Shown piece after piece: positions 26,242 to 37,019 of a stretch of DNA of 53,368 bases (the first letter of the stretch is position 1; every line of letters starts with the position of its first letter). The translations under genes and the position numbers were made by a program. The notes under the pieces are model-generated. The model was not told the origin of the DNA. It worked only from the letters and a program-made list of their open reading frames with translations, and made no database searches. The stretch is from assembly GCA_018660225.1 (NCBI GenBank), contig JABJKT010000024.1:1-53368 (forward strand), written 5' to 3'. This stretch comes from Kordiimonadaceae bacterium. Lineage in GTDB: Bacteria; Pseudomonadota; Alphaproteobacteria; Sphingomonadales; Emcibacteraceae.

Positions 26242-26610
26242 TTATCCCTTCTTACCAGCGATAGCAATGCGTTTACCCTTACGGGTACGGGCATTGGTGC
26301 TAGTGCGTTGACCGCGAACGGGTAATCTTTTACGGTGACGAAGACCACGGTAAGTACCAAGGTCAAGAAGTCGTTTAATGTTCATTGCAACATCACGACG
26401 TCGATCACCTTCTACCATATAGTCAGCATCAATAGTTTCACGGATTTTAATTACTTCCGCATCACTAAGGTCATGCACACGCTTTTCAGGTGCAATACCA
26501 TTTTTTTCACAAATCTCTTTCGCAGATGTAAGCCCAATCCCATGGATATAGGTTAATGCGATTTCCACTCTTTTAGCAGTGGGTATATTAACGCCGGATA
26601 TACGCGCCAC
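26242..26610 (-). CDS. rpsM: 30S ribosomal protein S13
   Basis: This 122-residue S13 starts with GTG ([10 protein letters not shown]), with GGGAG eight bases upstream. The H2TH-type domain [11 protein letters not shown] and the basic tail [16 protein letters not shown] are typical. S13 forms an intersubunit bridge at the 30S head and contacts the P-site tRNA. It is the first gene of its own transcription unit, downstream of the strong promoter at 26690-26717. Confidence 0.98.
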   Translation of the reverse strand: MARISGVNIPTAKRVEIALTYIHGIGLTSAKEICEKNGIAPEKRVHDLSDAEVIKIRETIDADYMVEGDRRRDVAMNIKRLLDLGTYRGLRHRKRLPVRGQRTSTNARTRKGKRIAIAGKKG

Positions 26611-26689
26611 GATCGTTTCTCCCGATCTAAAAATTCAAACCAATAATACAAATTCCAGCACACCAAACGGTATGCTATGAAGTTGCGCG

Positions 26690-26717
26690 ATTATAGGTAT
26701 TAAGAACACTTAGTCAA
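26690..26717 (-). promoter_or_regulatory. Strong promoter for rpsM-rpsK-rpoA-rplQ
   Basis: On the minus strand TTGACT (complement of 26712-26717) and a perfect TATAAT (complement of 26690-26695) are separated by 16 bases. Transcription would start near 26683, leaving a leader of about 70 bases before the rpsM GTG. It lies in the longest gap (157 bases) of the spc-alpha region, so the alpha genes should be transcribed independently of secY-adk. Confidence 0.82.
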
Positions 26718-26723
26718 CCTCTG

Positions 26724-26753
26724 AAAAAAAGCTTTTATTAAAAAGTTTTTTTC
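26724..26753 (-). terminator. Weak AT-only hairpin after adk, possible terminator
   Basis: After the adk stop the minus strand reads a run of A followed by CTTTT, a TAAT loop, AAAAG and a run of T. The hairpin contains almost no GC pairs, so termination would be inefficient. Its place, just upstream of the rpsM promoter, is what suggests a role. Confidence 0.4.
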
Positions 26754-26767
26754 CCTAGATACAAGGC

Positions 26768-27421
26768 TTATGCTAACGCACTTAATACATCTTTTATTTG
26801 GGCACTGACATCATCGATATCAGCCATCCCATCTACCGTTTTCAAAACGCCTTTTGCTTCATAATAGGGAAGCAAAGGAGCGGTCTGAGCATGATAGGTT
26901 TCCAAACGTGACGACACGGTTTTCCGATTATCATCTGCTCGGCGGTTGAAATTCGTAGACCCGCAGTTATCGCATACGCCATCAACTTTGGGCTTAAGGT
27001 TTACTTCATGATATCCCTGATTACAGTCAGCACATGTATAGCGTCCTGTGATCCGGTCTACCAGCGCTTCATCATCAACCTTCATTTCGACAACAGCGCC
27101 GAGTATTAAAGCTTTTTGATCAAGCATCTTATCCAAGGCTTCCGCCTGTGCTACGGTCCGTGGAAAACCATCGAGCAAGAAACCTTGCTTGCAATCGTCT
27201 TCTTCAATACGGTCCGCGATAATTCCTACAACTATTTCATCAGTTACGAGCTTACCCGCTTCCATGAAATCTTTAGCTTTTTTTCCTACTTCGGTTCCCG
27301 CTGCAACGGCTGCTCTTAACATGTCGCCCGTGGATAGTTGCACTAGTCCATGAGAGTTCTGTATTTTTTGAGCTTGAGTGCCTTTTCCTGCACCAGGCGG
27401 TCCGAGTAGTATTATAATCAT
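26768..27421 (-). CDS. adk: Adenylate kinase (long, zinc-type LID)
   Basis: The 217-residue enzyme interconverts ATP + AMP and 2 ADP. P-loop [13 protein letters not shown]-binding [10 protein letters not shown] and [11 protein letters not shown] are intact. The LID domain (about 125-165) carries four cysteines as CADC and CDNC, so it probably binds zinc structurally, as in Gram-positive and some proteobacterial adenylate kinases. It overlaps the secY stop by four bases (ATGA), so its translation is coupled to the translocase gene. Confidence 0.97.
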   Translation of the reverse strand: MIIILLGPPGAGKGTQAQKIQNSHGLVQLSTGDMLRAAVAAGTEVGKKAKDFMEAGKLVTDEIVVGIIADRIEEDDCKQGFLLDGFPRTVAQAEALDKMLDQKALILGAVVEMKVDDEALVDRITGRYTCADCNQGYHEVNLKPKVDGVCDNCGSTNFNRRADDNRKTVSSRLETYHAQTAPLLPYYEAKGVLKTVDGMADIDDVSAQIKDVLSALA

Positions 27422-28755
27422 TTGCTACGTCTCTTTCCGCCGCGTAATTTTTGTTTCTTCATAAGGCCTTCATATTGATGAGCCATCAAATGACTATGTA
27501 TCTGACCTACTGTATCCATAGTCACGTTGACTACGATCAAAAGTGACGTTCCGCCAAAATAAAACGGTATCGCATATTGTGCTCTGAGTATTTCAGGAAG
27601 CAAACATATTGCACAGAGATACATCGCACCAACTGCCGTCAGACGAGTTAAAACAAAATCAAGATATTTTGATGTGTTTTTACCGGGACGAATACCAGGA
27701 ATAAAACCACCATATTTTTTAAGGTTGTCAGCTGTTTCCTCAGGATTAAACACAAGCGCCGTATAAAAGAAACAGAAGAACACAATACCAACCACATAAA
27801 ATAGAAGGTAAAGCGGTTGTCCCGGTCCAAACATTGCTGTCAGTGTGGTAACCCATTCAGGGCTATCCGCTGAAGAGAATTGCGCCAGAGACATTGGCAG
27901 CATAAGTAGTGATGATGCAAAGATCGGTGGGATCACGCCAGCCGTATTAAGCTTAAGCGGCATATGTGACTGCTCGCCTTGGCTCATGCCGTTGGCTTGT
28001 TGTCTTTTTGGATACTGAATAAGAACACGGCGCTGGGCCCGTTCAACAAAAACAATAATCGCAATAACACCAACCACCATAGCAAGAAGCGCTACAATAA
28101 CGAGCGGTCCGCCTAGTGTTCCCTTAGCACTCATATCAAGTGTGCTCGCAATAGCGACAGGAAGCTGGGCGACTATACCGGCGAAGATAATTAGTGATAT
28201 ACCGTTACCAACACCACGTGCTGTAATTTGTTCACCAAGCCAAACAAGGAATAATGTACCACCAACAAGGGTTATAACCGTTGTCATGCGGAAGAACATA
28301 CCCGGCTCAACGGCTATGCCGCTTTCAAGCCCGGTCGCGATGGCATAAGACTGAACAATACAAAGTATAACCGTACCGTAGCGGGTATATTGGTTAATTT
28401 TGCGGCGTCCTGCTTCGCCTTCTTTCTTAAGTTCTTTAAGCTGTGAGCTCATAGACGACATGAGCTGCATAATAATCGAAGATGATATATAAGGCATGAT
28501 GCCAAGAGCAATTATACTCATGCGCTGGATCGCACCACCATTAAACAGGTCAAGCATTCCAAGAATACCGCCCTGATTTTGGCTAAACATCTGCTCTAGG
28601 GCAACCGGATCAATACCCGGAAGTGGAAGATAAGTAGCAAGACGGTAAACCATAAGCGCAATCAGCGTAAACCATATACGCTGTTTTAACTCGGTCGCCT
28701 TTGAAAAAGCACCAAAGTTTAAATTACCCGCTAATTGTTCCGCCGCTGATGCCAT
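27418..28755 (-). CDS. secY: Protein translocase subunit SecY
   Basis: The 445-residue protein has ten predicted membrane helices and forms the central channel of the Sec translocon. Family signatures are [17 protein letters not shown] near the start, [22 protein letters not shown] (plug region), [14 protein letters not shown] and the cytoplasmic loop [16 protein letters not shown] that contacts the ribosome and SecA. The tail is basic ([10 protein letters not shown]). It lies between rplO and adk, as in most proteobacteria. Confidence 0.98.
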   Translation of the reverse strand: MASAAEQLAGNLNFGAFSKATELKQRIWFTLIALMVYRLATYLPLPGIDPVALEQMFSQNQGGILGMLDLFNGGAIQRMSIIALGIMPYISSSIIMQLMSSMSSQLKELKKEGEAGRRKINQYTRYGTVILCIVQSYAIATGLESGIAVEPGMFFRMTTVITLVGGTLFLVWLGEQITARGVGNGISLIIFAGIVAQLPVAIASTLDMSAKGTLGGPLVIVALLAMVVGVIAIIVFVERAQRRVLIQYPKRQQANGMSQGEQSHMPLKLNTAGVIPPIFASSLLMLPMSLAQFSSADSPEWVTTLTAMFGPGQPLYLLFYVVGIVFFCFFYTALVFNPEETADNLKKYGGFIPGIRPGKNTSKYLDFVLTRLTAVGAMYLCAICLLPEILRAQYAIPFYFGGTSLLIVVNVTMDTVGQIHSHLMAHQYEGLMKKQKLRGGKRRSK

Positions 28756-28801
28756 TATTTATTTTCCTTGCCCTAATGCCGATTATTTTTATTTAAGGTC
28801 T

Positions 28802-29278
28802 TTAAGCGCTGGTTTCAACCTTAGCCGGTACAGAAACTGTTCCGCCTGCCTTTTCAACCGCTGCAATTGCTGCTGCTGATGCACCACTAACCTCGATATT
28901 AACTTTCGACTTAATCGCGCCTTTTGCAAGCAAACGAACGCCATCTTTAACACGTGTAACCAAACCTGATGCAATTAACACATCAATGGTAATAGGTTTT
29001 TTCGCATCAATTTTCTTAGCATCAATCGCTTCTTGAAGACGACCAATGTTAATTGGAACAAAAGTTTTAGCATTAATATTGTTAAATCCACGTTTAGGAA
29101 GACGCATGTGAATTGGCATTTGTCCGCCTTCGAAGCCTTTAATAGCTACACCAGAACGTGATTTTTGACCTTTTACACCACGACCACCAGTTTTACCTTT
29201 ACCAGAGCCAATACCACGCCCAATACGTTTGCGGTTTTTGGTTGCGCCAGGATTATCTGCAAGTTCATTAAGTTTCAT
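28802..29278 (-). CDS. rplO: 50S ribosomal protein L15
   Basis: This 158-residue L15 starts [22 protein letters not shown] and has the glycine/lysine-rich extension [20 protein letters not shown] that penetrates the rRNA core, followed by [17 protein letters not shown]. The C-terminal part is the globular domain. It begins two bases after rpmD. Confidence 0.97.
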   Translation of the reverse strand: MKLNELADNPGATKNRKRIGRGIGSGKGKTGGRGVKGQKSRSGVAIKGFEGGQMPIHMRLPKRGFNNINAKTFVPINIGRLQEAIDAKKIDAKKPITIDVLIASGLVTRVKDGVRLLAKGAIKSKVNIEVSGASAAAIAAVEKAGGTVSVPAKVETSA

Positions 29279-29280
29279 AA

Positions 29281-29466
29281 TTACTCACCTTCAACTTTGA
29301 CCATGTGGGAAACCTTACGGATCATCCCACGCACGGCTGGAGTATCCTCTAGCTCGCGTGTACGGTGCATTTTGTTAAGACCTAGACCGATAAGTGTCGC
29401 TCTTTGATCTGCTTGACGACGGATCGGGCTACCGGTCTGCGTCACTTTTAATGTTTTCTTCGCCAT
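29281..29466 (-). CDS. rpmD: 50S ribosomal protein L30
   Basis: This 61-residue L30 shows [19 protein letters not shown] and [20 protein letters not shown], the whole compact L30 fold. L30 is dispensable in some bacteria and absent from others, but is complete here. It is packed between rpsE (five bases) and rplO (two bases). Confidence 0.97.
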   Translation of the reverse strand: MAKKTLKVTQTGSPIRRQADQRATLIGLGLNKMHRTRELEDTPAVRGMIRKVSHMVKVEGE

Positions 29467-29471
29467 CTAAC

Positions 29472-30026
29472 TTACTCCGTAGCTTCTGCGCCAGTGGCTT
29501 TACGCTCACCACGACGCGAAACAATGTCGCTTACTTTACGGCTACGCTTGGAGGCTACCATACGAGGTGATACCTGCTTGGATAGCGCATCAAACGTACC
29601 GCGAACCATGTTATAAGGGTTTGAAGTCCCGAGTGATTTTGTCACAACGTCCTGTACACCAAGTGCTTCGAACACTGCGCGCATTGGACCACCAGCAATA
29701 ATACCGGTACCAGGCTGTGCGCTACGGATAACAACTTTACCCGCACCATGACGACCTTCGATATCATGATGGAGCGTACGTCCTTCACGAAGTGGAACTC
29801 TGATCATGTTCTTTTTAGCGGCTTCCGTAGCTTTACGGATCGCTTCTGGAACTTCGCGTGCTTTACCTTTACCAAAGCCAACGCGGCCTTTTTGATCACC
29901 AACAACAACAAGTGCTGCAAAACCAAAACGACGACCACCTTTTACCACTTTAGCAACCCGGTTAATATGAACCAACTTTTCAGTTAGTTCACTTTCCTGA
30001 CGAGGTTCTCTTTCTGCTCGTGCCAT
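29472..30026 (-). CDS. rpsE: 30S ribosomal protein S5
   Basis: This 184-residue S5 has the N-terminal double-stranded-RNA-binding-like domain with [20 protein letters not shown]-type sequence ([14 protein letters not shown] shown) and the conserved [15 protein letters not shown], then the C-terminal domain [18 protein letters not shown]. It acts at the mRNA entry site and in decoding fidelity. No change is seen at the classic spectinomycin-resistance loop. The C-terminal tail is slightly extended and basic. Confidence 0.97.
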   Translation of the reverse strand: MARAEREPRQESELTEKLVHINRVAKVVKGGRRFGFAALVVVGDQKGRVGFGKGKAREVPEAIRKATEAAKKNMIRVPLREGRTLHHDIEGRHGAGKVVIRSAQPGTGIIAGGPMRAVFEALGVQDVVTKSLGTSNPYNMVRGTFDALSKQVSPRMVASKRSRKVSDIVSRRGERKATGAEATE

Positions 30027-30036
30027 AATCTATCCC

Positions 30037-30399
30037 TTAAAAATTCAAGCCGGCTTCGCGGGCAGCATCGGCAAGTGCTTTAACACGGCCGTGGAATAAG
30101 AAACCACCACGATCGAAAACAACTTGTTCAACACCGGCGCTTTTGGCACGGTCTGCTATTAATTTACCAACAGCTGCTGCTGCTTCTGAATTACTTCCCA
30201 CTTTAAGATCTTTACGAAGACCTTCATCAAGTGTTGAAGCGGCGGCAACAGTGACACCATTCTCATCATCGATTACCTGTGCATAAATATGCTGGTTTGT
30301 GCGATGAATTGAAAGGCGAGCACGGCCGTTTGCTACCTTACGTAGACTAGTGCGCACGCGATTGCGGCGACGTTCAAATAATTTTTTACCACTTTGCAT
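30037..30399 (-). CDS. rplR: 50S ribosomal protein L18
   Basis: This 120-residue L18 binds 5S rRNA. It shows [32 protein letters not shown] and the C-terminal [20 protein letters not shown]. It lies between rplF and rpsE, with about ten bases on each side. Confidence 0.97.
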   Translation of the reverse strand: MQSGKKLFERRRNRVRTSLRKVANGRARLSIHRTNQHIYAQVIDDENGVTVAAASTLDEGLRKDLKVGSNSEAAAAVGKLIADRAKSAGVEQVVFDRGGFLFHGRVKALADAAREAGLNF

Positions 30400-30408
30400 A
30401 ACGACCTC

Positions 30409-30942
30409 CTATTTCTTCTTGCCTTCTTTACGGAACACATATTCGTCTGAGTATTTAACACCCTTGCCTTTATAAGGCTCTGGTTTTCTATACGAACGAA
30501 TTTCTGCCGCAACTTGGCCTACTTTTTGTTTATCAATACCGGAAATGATGATTGTAGTCTGGTTAGGACATTTAATTTCAACTCCAGCGGCTACTTCATA
30601 AAGAATGTCATGGGAGAAACCTAATTGCAGGTTTATATTTTTCCCATGCATCTGTGCGCGGTAACCAACACCGTTTAGCTCGAGAGTTTTTGTAAAACCT
30701 TCGGTAACGCCAAGAACGAGATTATTTACCAATGTACGCTGCATTCCCCACATGGAACGGGCACGTTTGCCATCACCACGTGGTGTTACAGTTACTGCAC
30801 CATCTTCAAGTTTTGCATCAACTTCATTAACGAAAGTCATATCAAGCGAACCTTTTGGACCTTTAATCGTAAGAATACGGTCATTAAGGTTTGCTTCAAC
30901 GCCACTTGGGATCTGGACAGCTTTTTTACCAATACGAGACAT
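30409..30942 (-). CDS. rplF: 50S ribosomal protein L6
   Basis: This 177-residue L6 consists of two related beta-alpha domains and binds near the sarcin-ricin loop. It starts MSRIGKKAVQIPSGVEA and contains GVGYRAQMHGKNINLQLGFSH and the C-terminal EIRSYRKPEPYKGKGVKY, all hallmarks. Length is normal. Confidence 0.98.
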   Translation of the reverse strand: MSRIGKKAVQIPSGVEANLNDRILTIKGPKGSLDMTFVNEVDAKLEDGAVTVTPRGDGKRARSMWGMQRTLVNNLVLGVTEGFTKTLELNGVGYRAQMHGKNINLQLGFSHDILYEVAAGVEIKCPNQTTIIISGIDKQKVGQVAAEIRSYRKPEPYKGKGVKYSDEYVFRKEGKKK

Positions 30943-30951
30943 AATGCTCTC

Positions 30952-31350
30952 CTAAAATACTGTACAGATGACTTCGCCACCAACGTTTTCAGCTCTCGCT
31001 TCAGCGTCGGAAAGTACACCTTTTGGGGTTGATACGATGGAAATACCAAGGCCATTACGCACACGCGGCAAATCACCAACGGATGAATAAACACGGCGAC
31101 CAGGTTTTGAGATACGCTTAATTTCGCGGATCACAGGATCACCTTCATGATATTTCAGTTCAATGCTTAAATCAGGCTTGCCAGTAGCTTCTTCACTTCT
31201 GACATAACCACGAATATAACCTTCACGCTCCAACACGTCGAGAACACTCTGACGAAGTTTGGATGCTGGTGAATTTACAGCTTTTTTGTTAGCACGTTGT
31301 CCATTTCGGATACGTGTAATCATATCTGCTAGAGGATCACTCATAGACAT
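30952..31350 (-). CDS. rpsH: 30S ribosomal protein S8
   Basis: This 132-residue S8 starts [18 protein letters not shown], typical for Alphaproteobacteria, with GGAGGA upstream, and ends with the rRNA-binding [14 protein letters not shown] and [10 protein letters not shown]8 organises the 16S central domain; in E. coli it also represses the spc operon by binding a 16S-like site in the message. No such site was identified here. Confidence 0.98.
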   Translation of the reverse strand: MSMSDPLADMITRIRNGQRANKKAVNSPASKLRQSVLDVLEREGYIRGYVRSEEATGKPDLSIELKYHEGDPVIREIKRISKPGRRVYSSVGDLPRVRNGLGISIVSTPKGVLSDAEARAENVGGEVICTVF

Positions 31351-31363
31351 AAATTCAGTCCTC

Positions 31364-31669
31364 CTACCAGCTCGACTTCACAACGCCAGGTAAATAGCCG
31401 TGAGAGGCTAACTGACGTAGTGATACACGAGACATTTTAAATTTACGGTAATAACCGCGCGGGCGACCTGTAACTAGACAACGGTTACGAACACGACTTC
31501 TTGAACTGTCGCGTGGTAATGTTGAAAGTTTCAAGCGGGCTTCAAACTGTTCATCAAATGAAAGGTTTGGATCTTTTGCTGCTGCTTTCAGAGCGGCACG
31601 CTTTTCAGCGTATTTAGCGACCAAGCGTTGCCGCTTCAGGTTTTTATTTACTGCACTTACTTTAGCCAT
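31364..31669 (-). CDS. rpsN: 30S ribosomal protein S14 (zinc-free type)
   Basis: This 101-residue S14 is the long form without the zinc-binding cysteines. It contains [20 protein letters not shown] and ends [22 protein letters not shown], the invariant S14 end. It lies in the 30S head. It overlaps the rplE stop by one base (TAATG). Confidence 0.98.
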   Translation of the reverse strand: MAKVSAVNKNLKRQRLVAKYAEKRAALKAAAKDPNLSFDEQFEARLKLSTLPRDSSRSRVRNRCLVTGRPRGYYRKFKMSRVSLRQLASHGYLPGVVKSSW

Positions 31670-32235
31670 TATTTATCTCCTGCCGTTTTAGAGGCGAACG
31701 GCATTTCGAAACCAGAAAGAAGCGAATGGGCTTCTTTATCATTTTTCGCTGTCGTACATATAATGACGTCCATACCGCGAATATCATCTACGTCATCGTA
31801 GTTGATTTCGGTGAACACCAATTGTTCTTTAAGACCAAGAGCAAAATTGCCGCGGCCATCAAAGCTTTTGTCATTAACGCCGCGGAAGTCACGCACACGT
31901 GGTAGAGCAACCTGAATAAGCCGATCCAAAAATTCATACATTTTTGCACCGCGCAAAGTCACTTTACAACCAAGTGGCATTTCTTCACGGACCTTAAAGC
32001 CAGCGATAGATTTTTTAGCACGTGTTGTCACAGGAGCCTGACCAGCAATTTTGGTCATCTCTATGACTGCTTTTTTCACTTTTTTGCTGTCGTTAACAGC
32101 ACCACCAACACCCATGTTGATAACAATTTTATCAAGCTTAGGGATTTCCATTACGTTACCGTAAGAAAATTCTTTTTGAAGGTTTGCGCGAATTTCATTT
32201 TCATAAACATCACGAAGACGAGGACTATAAGCCAT
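31669..32235 (-). CDS. rplE: 50S ribosomal protein L5
   Basis: This 188-residue L5 binds 5S rRNA and contacts the P-site tRNA elbow. It shows [38 protein letters not shown] and [10 protein letters not shown]. It overlaps rplX upstream and rpsN downstream by one base each, so the three are translationally coupled. Confidence 0.98.
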   Translation of the reverse strand: MAYSPRLRDVYENEIRANLQKEFSYGNVMEIPKLDKIVINMGVGGAVNDSKKVKKAVIEMTKIAGQAPVTTRAKKSIAGFKVREEMPLGCKVTLRGAKMYEFLDRLIQVALPRVRDFRGVNDKSFDGRGNFALGLKEQLVFTEINYDDVDDIRGMDVIICTTAKNDKEAHSLLSGFEMPFASKTAGDK

Positions 32236-32555
32236 TAGATTGCCTCCCCTGATGATCTGGAAATACGAGTTTTTGTGCCGTCTTTATTCATTTTATAACC
32301 AGCTTTTGTTGCTTTTCCAGTTTTTGGATCCTTAAGAGCCAAATTTGAAACATGAACTGAAGCTTCCTTGGAGATGATGCCACCCTCAGACGTTTGAGTC
32401 TGTTTAGTATGACGTTTCACCATATTGATGCCTTGAACAACGGCACGGTTTTTTGATGTCAACATTTCGGTAATCTCACCAGATTTACCTTTGTCTTTAC
32501 CGGTAAGAACAATAACTTCATCGCCTTTACGGATTTTAAATTTTACGTTAGCCAT
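32235..32555 (-). CDS. rplX: 50S ribosomal protein L24
   Basis: This 106-residue L24 starts with the KOW motif [20 protein letters not shown], which binds 23S rRNA near the tunnel exit, and includes [15 protein letters not shown]. It initiates early 50S assembly. It overlaps the rplN stop by one base. Confidence 0.97.
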   Translation of the reverse strand: MANVKFKIRKGDEVIVLTGKDKGKSGEITEMLTSKNRAVVQGINMVKRHTKQTQTSEGGIISKEASVHVSNLALKDPKTGKATKAGYKMNKDGTKTRISRSSGEAI

Positions 32556-32923
32556 TAGAGCACCTCCGGAGCCAGTGAAATAATTTTCATATGGTTAGCT
32601 GCTCGTAACTCACGTACTACTGGGCCAAAGATACGCGTGCCAATAGGCTCATTTTGTTTATTAACCAAAACGGCCGCATTGCTATCAAAACGGATTGTTG
32701 TTCCGTCTACACGCTGTACATCTTTTCTAGTGCGTACGATCACTGCACGATGCACCTCTCCCTTTTTCACTCGTCCACGAGGAATAGCTTCTTTGACACT
32801 GACAACGATCACGTCGCCAACACCAGCCACTTTCCTTTTGGAGCCACCAAGAACTTTGATACACTGCACACGGCGGGCACCAGAGTTATCGGCAACATCA
32901 AGGTTGGTTTGCATTTGAATCAT
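32555..32923 (-). CDS. rplN: 50S ribosomal protein L14
   Basis: This 122-residue L14 is the standard length. It begins [19 protein letters not shown] and ends [18 protein letters not shown]. It forms an intersubunit bridge and, in the family, is the docking site of the silencing factor RsfS. A 43-base gap separates it from rpsQ; only the rplN ribosome site is evident there. Confidence 0.98.
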   Translation of the reverse strand: MIQMQTNLDVADNSGARRVQCIKVLGGSKRKVAGVGDVIVVSVKEAIPRGRVKKGEVHRAVIVRTRKDVQRVDGTTIRFDSNAAVLVNKQNEPIGTRIFGPVVRELRAANHMKIISLAPEVL

Positions 32924-32966
32924 AGGTAATTCCTACTTAATTAAATTAATTTATCAAATCCGCTAA

Positions 32967-33203
32967 TTACTTAGCGTCTTCGACAACAGTCCACGATTTA
33001 TTTTTAGAGATGGGACGACATTCTTCGATACGAACAACATCACCAACTTTAAAACTATTATTTTCGTCATGCGCACGATATTTCTTCGAGCGGCGCACCA
33101 CTTTTTTCACCATCGGATGCATAAAACGACGCTCAACAAGAACAGTTATTGTCTTGTCATTTGCATCACTTACCACTGCACCTTGTAGAATACGTTTAGG
33201 CAT
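32967..33203 (-). CDS. rpsQ: 30S ribosomal protein S17
   Basis: This 78-residue S17 is an OB-fold primary rRNA-binding protein. It shows [21 protein letters not shown], where only the first 20 are typical of the group ([10 protein letters not shown]...), and [20 protein letters not shown]. Standard length and position between rpmC and rplN. Confidence 0.97.
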   Translation of the reverse strand: MPKRILQGAVVSDANDKTITVLVERRFMHPMVKKVVRRSKKYRAHDENNSFKVGDVVRIEECRPISKNKSWTVVEDAK

Positions 33204-33215
33204 TTTGGTTAACCT

Positions 33216-33425
33216 CTATTCTTTTGACGCTGCGCCTGGGCGCATTGCATTAATTACTGTCTGGTGACGGGCAATTCCCCGACGAACCTGACGAACACGA
33301 GCCGTATTTTCAAGTTGGTTAGTCGCTTTTTGAAAACGCAGGTTAAACTGCTCTTTTTTCAGGTTTGCGAGTTCACCTTGTAACTCTTCAATTGACTTAT
33401 TACTAAGTTCAGATGCTTTACTCAT
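33216..33425 (-). CDS. rpmC: 50S ribosomal protein L29
   Basis: This 69-residue L29 is two antiparallel helices at the tunnel exit and docks SRP and trigger factor with L23. Conserved segments are [19 protein letters not shown] and [14 protein letters not shown]. The ATG at 33423-33425 is chosen over the adjacent GTG because AGGAG is then eight bases away. Confidence 0.96.
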   Translation of the reverse strand: MSKASELSNKSIEELQGELANLKKEQFNLRFQKATNQLENTARVRQVRRGIARHQTVINAMRPGAASKE

Positions 33426-33436
33426 CACGAACTCTC

Positions 33437-33853
33437 CTATTTTTCACCGAGACGAGTAACAAAACGCGTCGCGATTGGTAATTTAGCTGCGGCACGCTCA
33501 AATGCTTCTTTAGCAAGATCAAGCGGAACCCCATCCATTTCAAACATAATACGACCAGGTTTAACGCGGGCTGCCCAATATTCAACAGCACCTTTACCTT
33601 TACCCATACGAACCTCTGCAGGTTTTTTGGATACTGGCACATCTGGGAATACTCTGATCCAGACTTTACCTTGACGTTTAATATGACGTGTCATTGCACG
33701 GCGCGCCGCTTCGATTTGACGCGCAGTAACTCTTTCCGGCTCAAGTGCTTTAAGTCCACATGACCCAAAAGTCAGCGTTGTGCCGCCTTTTGCGTTACCG
33801 TGGATGCGACCCTTATGAGCGCGACGGAATTTTGTTCTTTTTGGTTGTAACAT
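33437..33853 (-). CDS. rplP: 50S ribosomal protein L16
   Basis: This 138-residue L16 helps shape the A-site tRNA pocket. It begins [16 protein letters not shown] and contains [20 protein letters not shown] and [19 protein letters not shown], including the arginine that is hydroxylated by YcfD in E. coli (conserved context). It follows rpsC by five bases. Confidence 0.98.
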   Translation of the reverse strand: MLQPKRTKFRRAHKGRIHGNAKGGTTLTFGSCGLKALEPERVTARQIEAARRAMTRHIKRQGKVWIRVFPDVPVSKKPAEVRMGKGKGAVEYWAARVKPGRIMFEMDGVPLDLAKEAFERAAAKLPIATRFVTRLGEK

Positions 33854-33858
33854 ATCCC

Positions 33859-34596
33859 TTATCCTGCGTTTCTAAAGTTTCGTTGACCACGACCACCGCC
33901 GCCGCCGCCGCCACCGGATTTTTGCATTTCATTAATGCGCTTATCACGGGCCATTGGATCATGTTCCATGATTTCACCTTTAAAGATCCACACTTTAATG
34001 CCGATAACGCCGTAAGCTGTATGAGCTTTACTTTCAGCATAATCAATGTCTGAACGAAGTGTATGTAGTGGAACGCGACCTTCACGGTACCATTCTGTAC
34101 GGGCAATCTCAGCACCGCCAAGACGACCGGCGGAATTGATACGAATACCAAGAGCACCAAGACGAAGACAGTTTTGCATAACACGCTTCATAGCACGGCG
34201 GAAAGCCACACGACGTTCAAGCTGCTGCGCTACATTGTCAGCAACAAGCTGTGCATCAATTTCAGGTTTTCTGATCTCAACAATGTTAAGGCTCACATCA
34301 CCAGCAGACGGTGCCATTTTGGCAATCTTCTGACGAAGCTTATCAATATCAGCACCTTTTTTACCAATGATCACACCAGGGCGAGCGGAATAAATTGTCA
34401 CACGCATCTTTTTAGATGGGCGTTCAATTACAACTCTGCTAACGGCTGCTGATTTGAGAGTACTTAATAGCTCATCACGAATCTTAAGATCTTCATGAAG
34501 CATTATACCGTAATTCTCACCCTCAGCGTACCAGCGACTATCCCAAGTGCGGTTGATACCAAGACGCAAACTAATAGGATTTACTTTTTGACCCAT
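33859..34596 (-). CDS. rpsC: 30S ribosomal protein S3 with poly-glycine tail
   Basis: This 245-residue S3 has the N-terminal KH domain ([20 protein letters not shown], about 60-80) and the C-terminal S3 domain ([35 protein letters not shown]-type sequence). It forms the mRNA entry channel. The C-terminus has an uninterrupted run of eight glycines before [10 protein letters not shown]. Extended Gly-rich or basic S3 tails occur in Alphaproteobacteria, so the tail is unusual but not unprecedented. It overlaps rplV by one base. Confidence 0.97.
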   Translation of the reverse strand: MGQKVNPISLRLGINRTWDSRWYAEGENYGIMLHEDLKIRDELLSTLKSAAVSRVVIERPSKKMRVTIYSARPGVIIGKKGADIDKLRQKIAKMAPSAGDVSLNIVEIRKPEIDAQLVADNVAQQLERRVAFRRAMKRVMQNCLRLGALGIRINSAGRLGGAEIARTEWYREGRVPLHTLRSDIDYAESKAHTAYGVIGIKVWIFKGEIMEHDPMARDKRINEMQKSGGGGGGGGRGQRNFRNAG

Positions 34597-34979
34597 TATT
34601 CGTTCTCCTCTTCTACTTCACGAACCACAATACGCATACGGCTAAAAGGCTTAAGTATTTTAGCACCGCGACCACGTGCACGTGCACGGAAGCGTTTCAT
34701 AACCATTGCTTTACCAACACTTGCTTCAGCAACAACCAGATTATCAACATCTAGGCCGTGATTGTTTTCAGCGTTAGCAATTGCACTTTCCAGAAGCTTC
34801 TTAACTTCTGCTGAAATGCGTTTTTTAGAGAAAGTAAGATTGGCAAGAGCCTTTTCTACTTTCAAGCCGCGAATAAGACCGGCCACCAAATTAAGTTTTT
34901 GGGGGCTGATACGAACCATGTGCAATGTTGCATTAGCTTCGTTGTCGGCCAAGCGACGTGGTATTGATTTCTTACCCAC
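34596..34979 (-). CDS. rplV: 50S ribosomal protein L22
   Basis: This 127-residue L22 starts with GTG overlapping the rpsS stop (TAGTG), with AGGA upstream. It shows [20 protein letters not shown] and the tunnel beta-hairpin loop [19 protein letters not shown], where macrolide-resistance insertions occur in other species; none is seen here. Confidence 0.97.
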   Translation of the reverse strand: MGKKSIPRRLADNEANATLHMVRISPQKLNLVAGLIRGLKVEKALANLTFSKKRISAEVKKLLESAIANAENNHGLDVDNLVVAEASVGKAMVMKRFRARARGRGAKILKPFSRMRIVVREVEEENE

Positions 34980-35257
34980 TATCTCTTCCTCGCTTTTTTA
35001 TCGGCACCGTGACCATAGTAAGTACGGGTCGGCGCGAATTCACCAAGTTTGTGACCAACCATTTCATCCGTTACATAAACAGGGATGAATTTATGACCAT
35101 TGTGTACATTATAAGTTTGACCAACAAACTGAGGTAAAATCGTAGAACGACGTGACCATGTTTTAATCGGCGTTGATTTGCCTGATTCTGTCATTGCTTC
35201 AGATTTCTTCAGCAAATGCATATCAACAAATGGACCTTTCCAAACGGAACGTGACAT
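34979..35257 (-). CDS. rpsS: 30S ribosomal protein S19
   Basis: This 92-residue S19 is complete: [38 protein letters not shown] and [19 protein letters not shown]. It lies in the 30S head next to S13. It follows rplB by nine bases. Confidence 0.98.
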   Translation of the reverse strand: MSRSVWKGPFVDMHLLKKSEAMTESGKSTPIKTWSRRSTILPQFVGQTYNVHNGHKFIPVYVTDEMVGHKLGEFAPTRTYYGHGADKKARKR

Positions 35258-35266
35258 ATCTTGCTC

Positions 35267-36100
35267 CTACTTCTTACGTTCGTGACGTGACCGAAGAACA
35301 TAACGGTCAGTCGATTTATTGCTGCGGGTACGTTTACCTTTAGTAGGCTTACCCCATGGAGTAACTGGATGACGGCCACCAGAAGTACGGCCTTCACCAC
35401 CACCATGTGGATGATCTACAGGGTTCATAGCAACACCACGAACAGATGGACGTTTACCAAGCCAGCGACTACGGCCAGCCTTAGCAAGTTTTTGGTTTTG
35501 ATTGTCAGGATTTGATACGGCACCAATTGTTGCCATACAATCTGAACGAACATAGCGCTGTTCACCTGATGAAAGGCGAAGCAGAACGTAACTACGGTCA
35601 CGGCCTGTCACCTGAACATATCCACCGGCTGCACGGGCAATTTGTCCGCCTTTACCAGGTTTCATTTCAACATTGTGAACAATAGAGCCAACAGGAACAG
35701 AATAAAGCGGCATCGCGTTACCCGGTTTCACGTCAACCTTCTCACCAGCGATAATTTTATCACCCTCGCCAACACGTTGTGGGGCAAGAATATAAGTTTT
35801 TTCACCATCAGCATATTCAATAAGCGCAATAAAAGCTGAACGGTTAGGATCATACTCAAGACGCAGAATAGTTGCTTCCATATCCCATTTACGACGTTTA
35901 AAGTCGATAATACGGTATGAGCGTTTATGTCCACCACCACGGCGACGCATTGTAATGCGACCTTGGTTGTTACGACCACCTTTGCTGTGCTTACCTTCGG
36001 TCAGTGCCTTAACGGGCTTACCTTTCCAAAGTTCACTACGATCAACCGTTACCAGTGAACGCAAGCTTGGTGTAGTTGGATTATAAGTTTTTAATGCCAT
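35267..36100 (-). CDS. rplB: 50S ribosomal protein L2
   Basis: This 277-residue L2 supports the peptidyl-transferase centre. It has the N-terminal SH3/OB part with [16 protein letters not shown] and [14 protein letters not shown], and the C-terminal [20 protein letters not shown], which holds the conserved histidine (HPHGGG) near the catalytic site. Standard length. It begins four bases after rplW. Confidence 0.98.
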   Translation of the reverse strand: MALKTYNPTTPSLRSLVTVDRSELWKGKPVKALTEGKHSKGGRNNQGRITMRRRGGGHKRSYRIIDFKRRKWDMEATILRLEYDPNRSAFIALIEYADGEKTYILAPQRVGEGDKIIAGEKVDVKPGNAMPLYSVPVGSIVHNVEMKPGKGGQIARAAGGYVQVTGRDRSYVLLRLSSGEQRYVRSDCMATIGAVSNPDNQNQKLAKAGRSRWLGKRPSVRGVAMNPVDHPHGGGEGRTSGGRHPVTPWGKPTKGKRTRSNKSTDRYVLRSRHERKK

Positions 36101-36104
36101 TATT

Positions 36105-36398
36105 CTACACCCCCGTCGTTACATCGATGGACTGACCTTCGGCCAGCTTCACCATTGCTTTTTTGCTATCAGAACGACGACCCATAACACCTTTAAAGCG
36201 TTTTGTTTTTCCGTTTTGACGTAATGTGTTTACCTTTTCAACTTTAACACTGAAAAGCGCTTCTACAGCAGCTTTGATTTCAGATTTTTTAGCTGTCATC
36301 GGCACATTAAACGTAACCACGTTATGTTCAGAGAGCATAGTTGATTTCTCTGTCACTACTGGGCCAAGAATAACGTCATAATGTTTGATATCGGTCAT
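36105..36398 (-). CDS. rplW: 50S ribosomal protein L23
   Basis: This 97-residue L23 is the main docking site for trigger factor and SRP at the tunnel exit. It shows [18 protein letters not shown] and [20 protein letters not shown]. It overlaps the rplD stop by four bases (ATGA). Confidence 0.97.
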   Translation of the reverse strand: MTDIKHYDVILGPVVTEKSTMLSEHNVVTFNVPMTAKKSEIKAAVEALFSVKVEKVNTLRQNGKTKRFKGVMGRRSDSKKAMVKLAEGQSIDVTTGV

Positions 36399-37015
36399 TT
36401 GAGCCTCTCCACCAAAGCTTCAACCGCGGCTTTAGTCAGCACCAATTTCTCACGGCGAAGAATGTCATAAACATTCGCACCTTGAGTTGGTAACACGTCA
36501 ACATGTGGAATGTTGCTAATTGCCAGCTTGAAGTTTTCATTTACCTCAGCACCATCAACGAATAGTGCATTTGAGAAACCTAATTTATCAAGTTTTGATA
36601 AAAGGTCTTTTGTTTTGCCATCTTTAAGGTCAGCATTTTCCATAACAACAAGGTTACCTGTTGCTGCTTTAACGGAAAGGGCTGTCTTAAGACCAAGCGC
36701 TCTGATTTTCTTTGGCAGGCCGCCCGCATGAGAGCGAACAACTGGACCAAAAGCACGGGCACCGCCGCGGAACTGACTAACTTTACCAGCACCATGACGC
36801 GCTGTACCGCCGCCTTTTTGCTTACCAATACGCTTTGTTGTACCAGTTACTTCACCGCGCGACTGAACTTTATGTGTTCCCGCACGACGTTTCGCCAGTT
36901 GCCATACCACAACGCGCTGAAGGATATCACCACGCTCCGGTAGACCAAAAATACCATCATCAAGATCGATATCGCCGGCCTTTTTGGCATCAAGTGTAAT
37001 TACTTGGGCTTTCAT
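36395..37015 (-). CDS. rplD: 50S ribosomal protein L4
   Basis: This 206-residue L4 is set to begin at the ATG in 37013-37015 (GAGGA about eight bases upstream); an in-frame ATG 15 bases earlier lies inside rplC. The extended tunnel loop is seen in [23 protein letters not shown]-type sequence ([17 protein letters not shown] shown). In E. coli L4 represses the S10 operon; whether it does so here is unknown, although a hairpin lies ahead of rpsJ. Confidence 0.97.
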   Translation of the reverse strand: MKAQVITLDAKKAGDIDLDDGIFGLPERGDILQRVVVWQLAKRRAGTHKVQSRGEVTGTTKRIGKQKGGGTARHGAGKVSQFRGGARAFGPVVRSHAGGLPKKIRALGLKTALSVKAATGNLVVMENADLKDGKTKDLLSKLDKLGFSNALFVDGAEVNENFKLAISNIPHVDVLPTQGANVYDILRREKLVLTKAAVEALVERLK

Positions 37016-37019
37016 CGGT

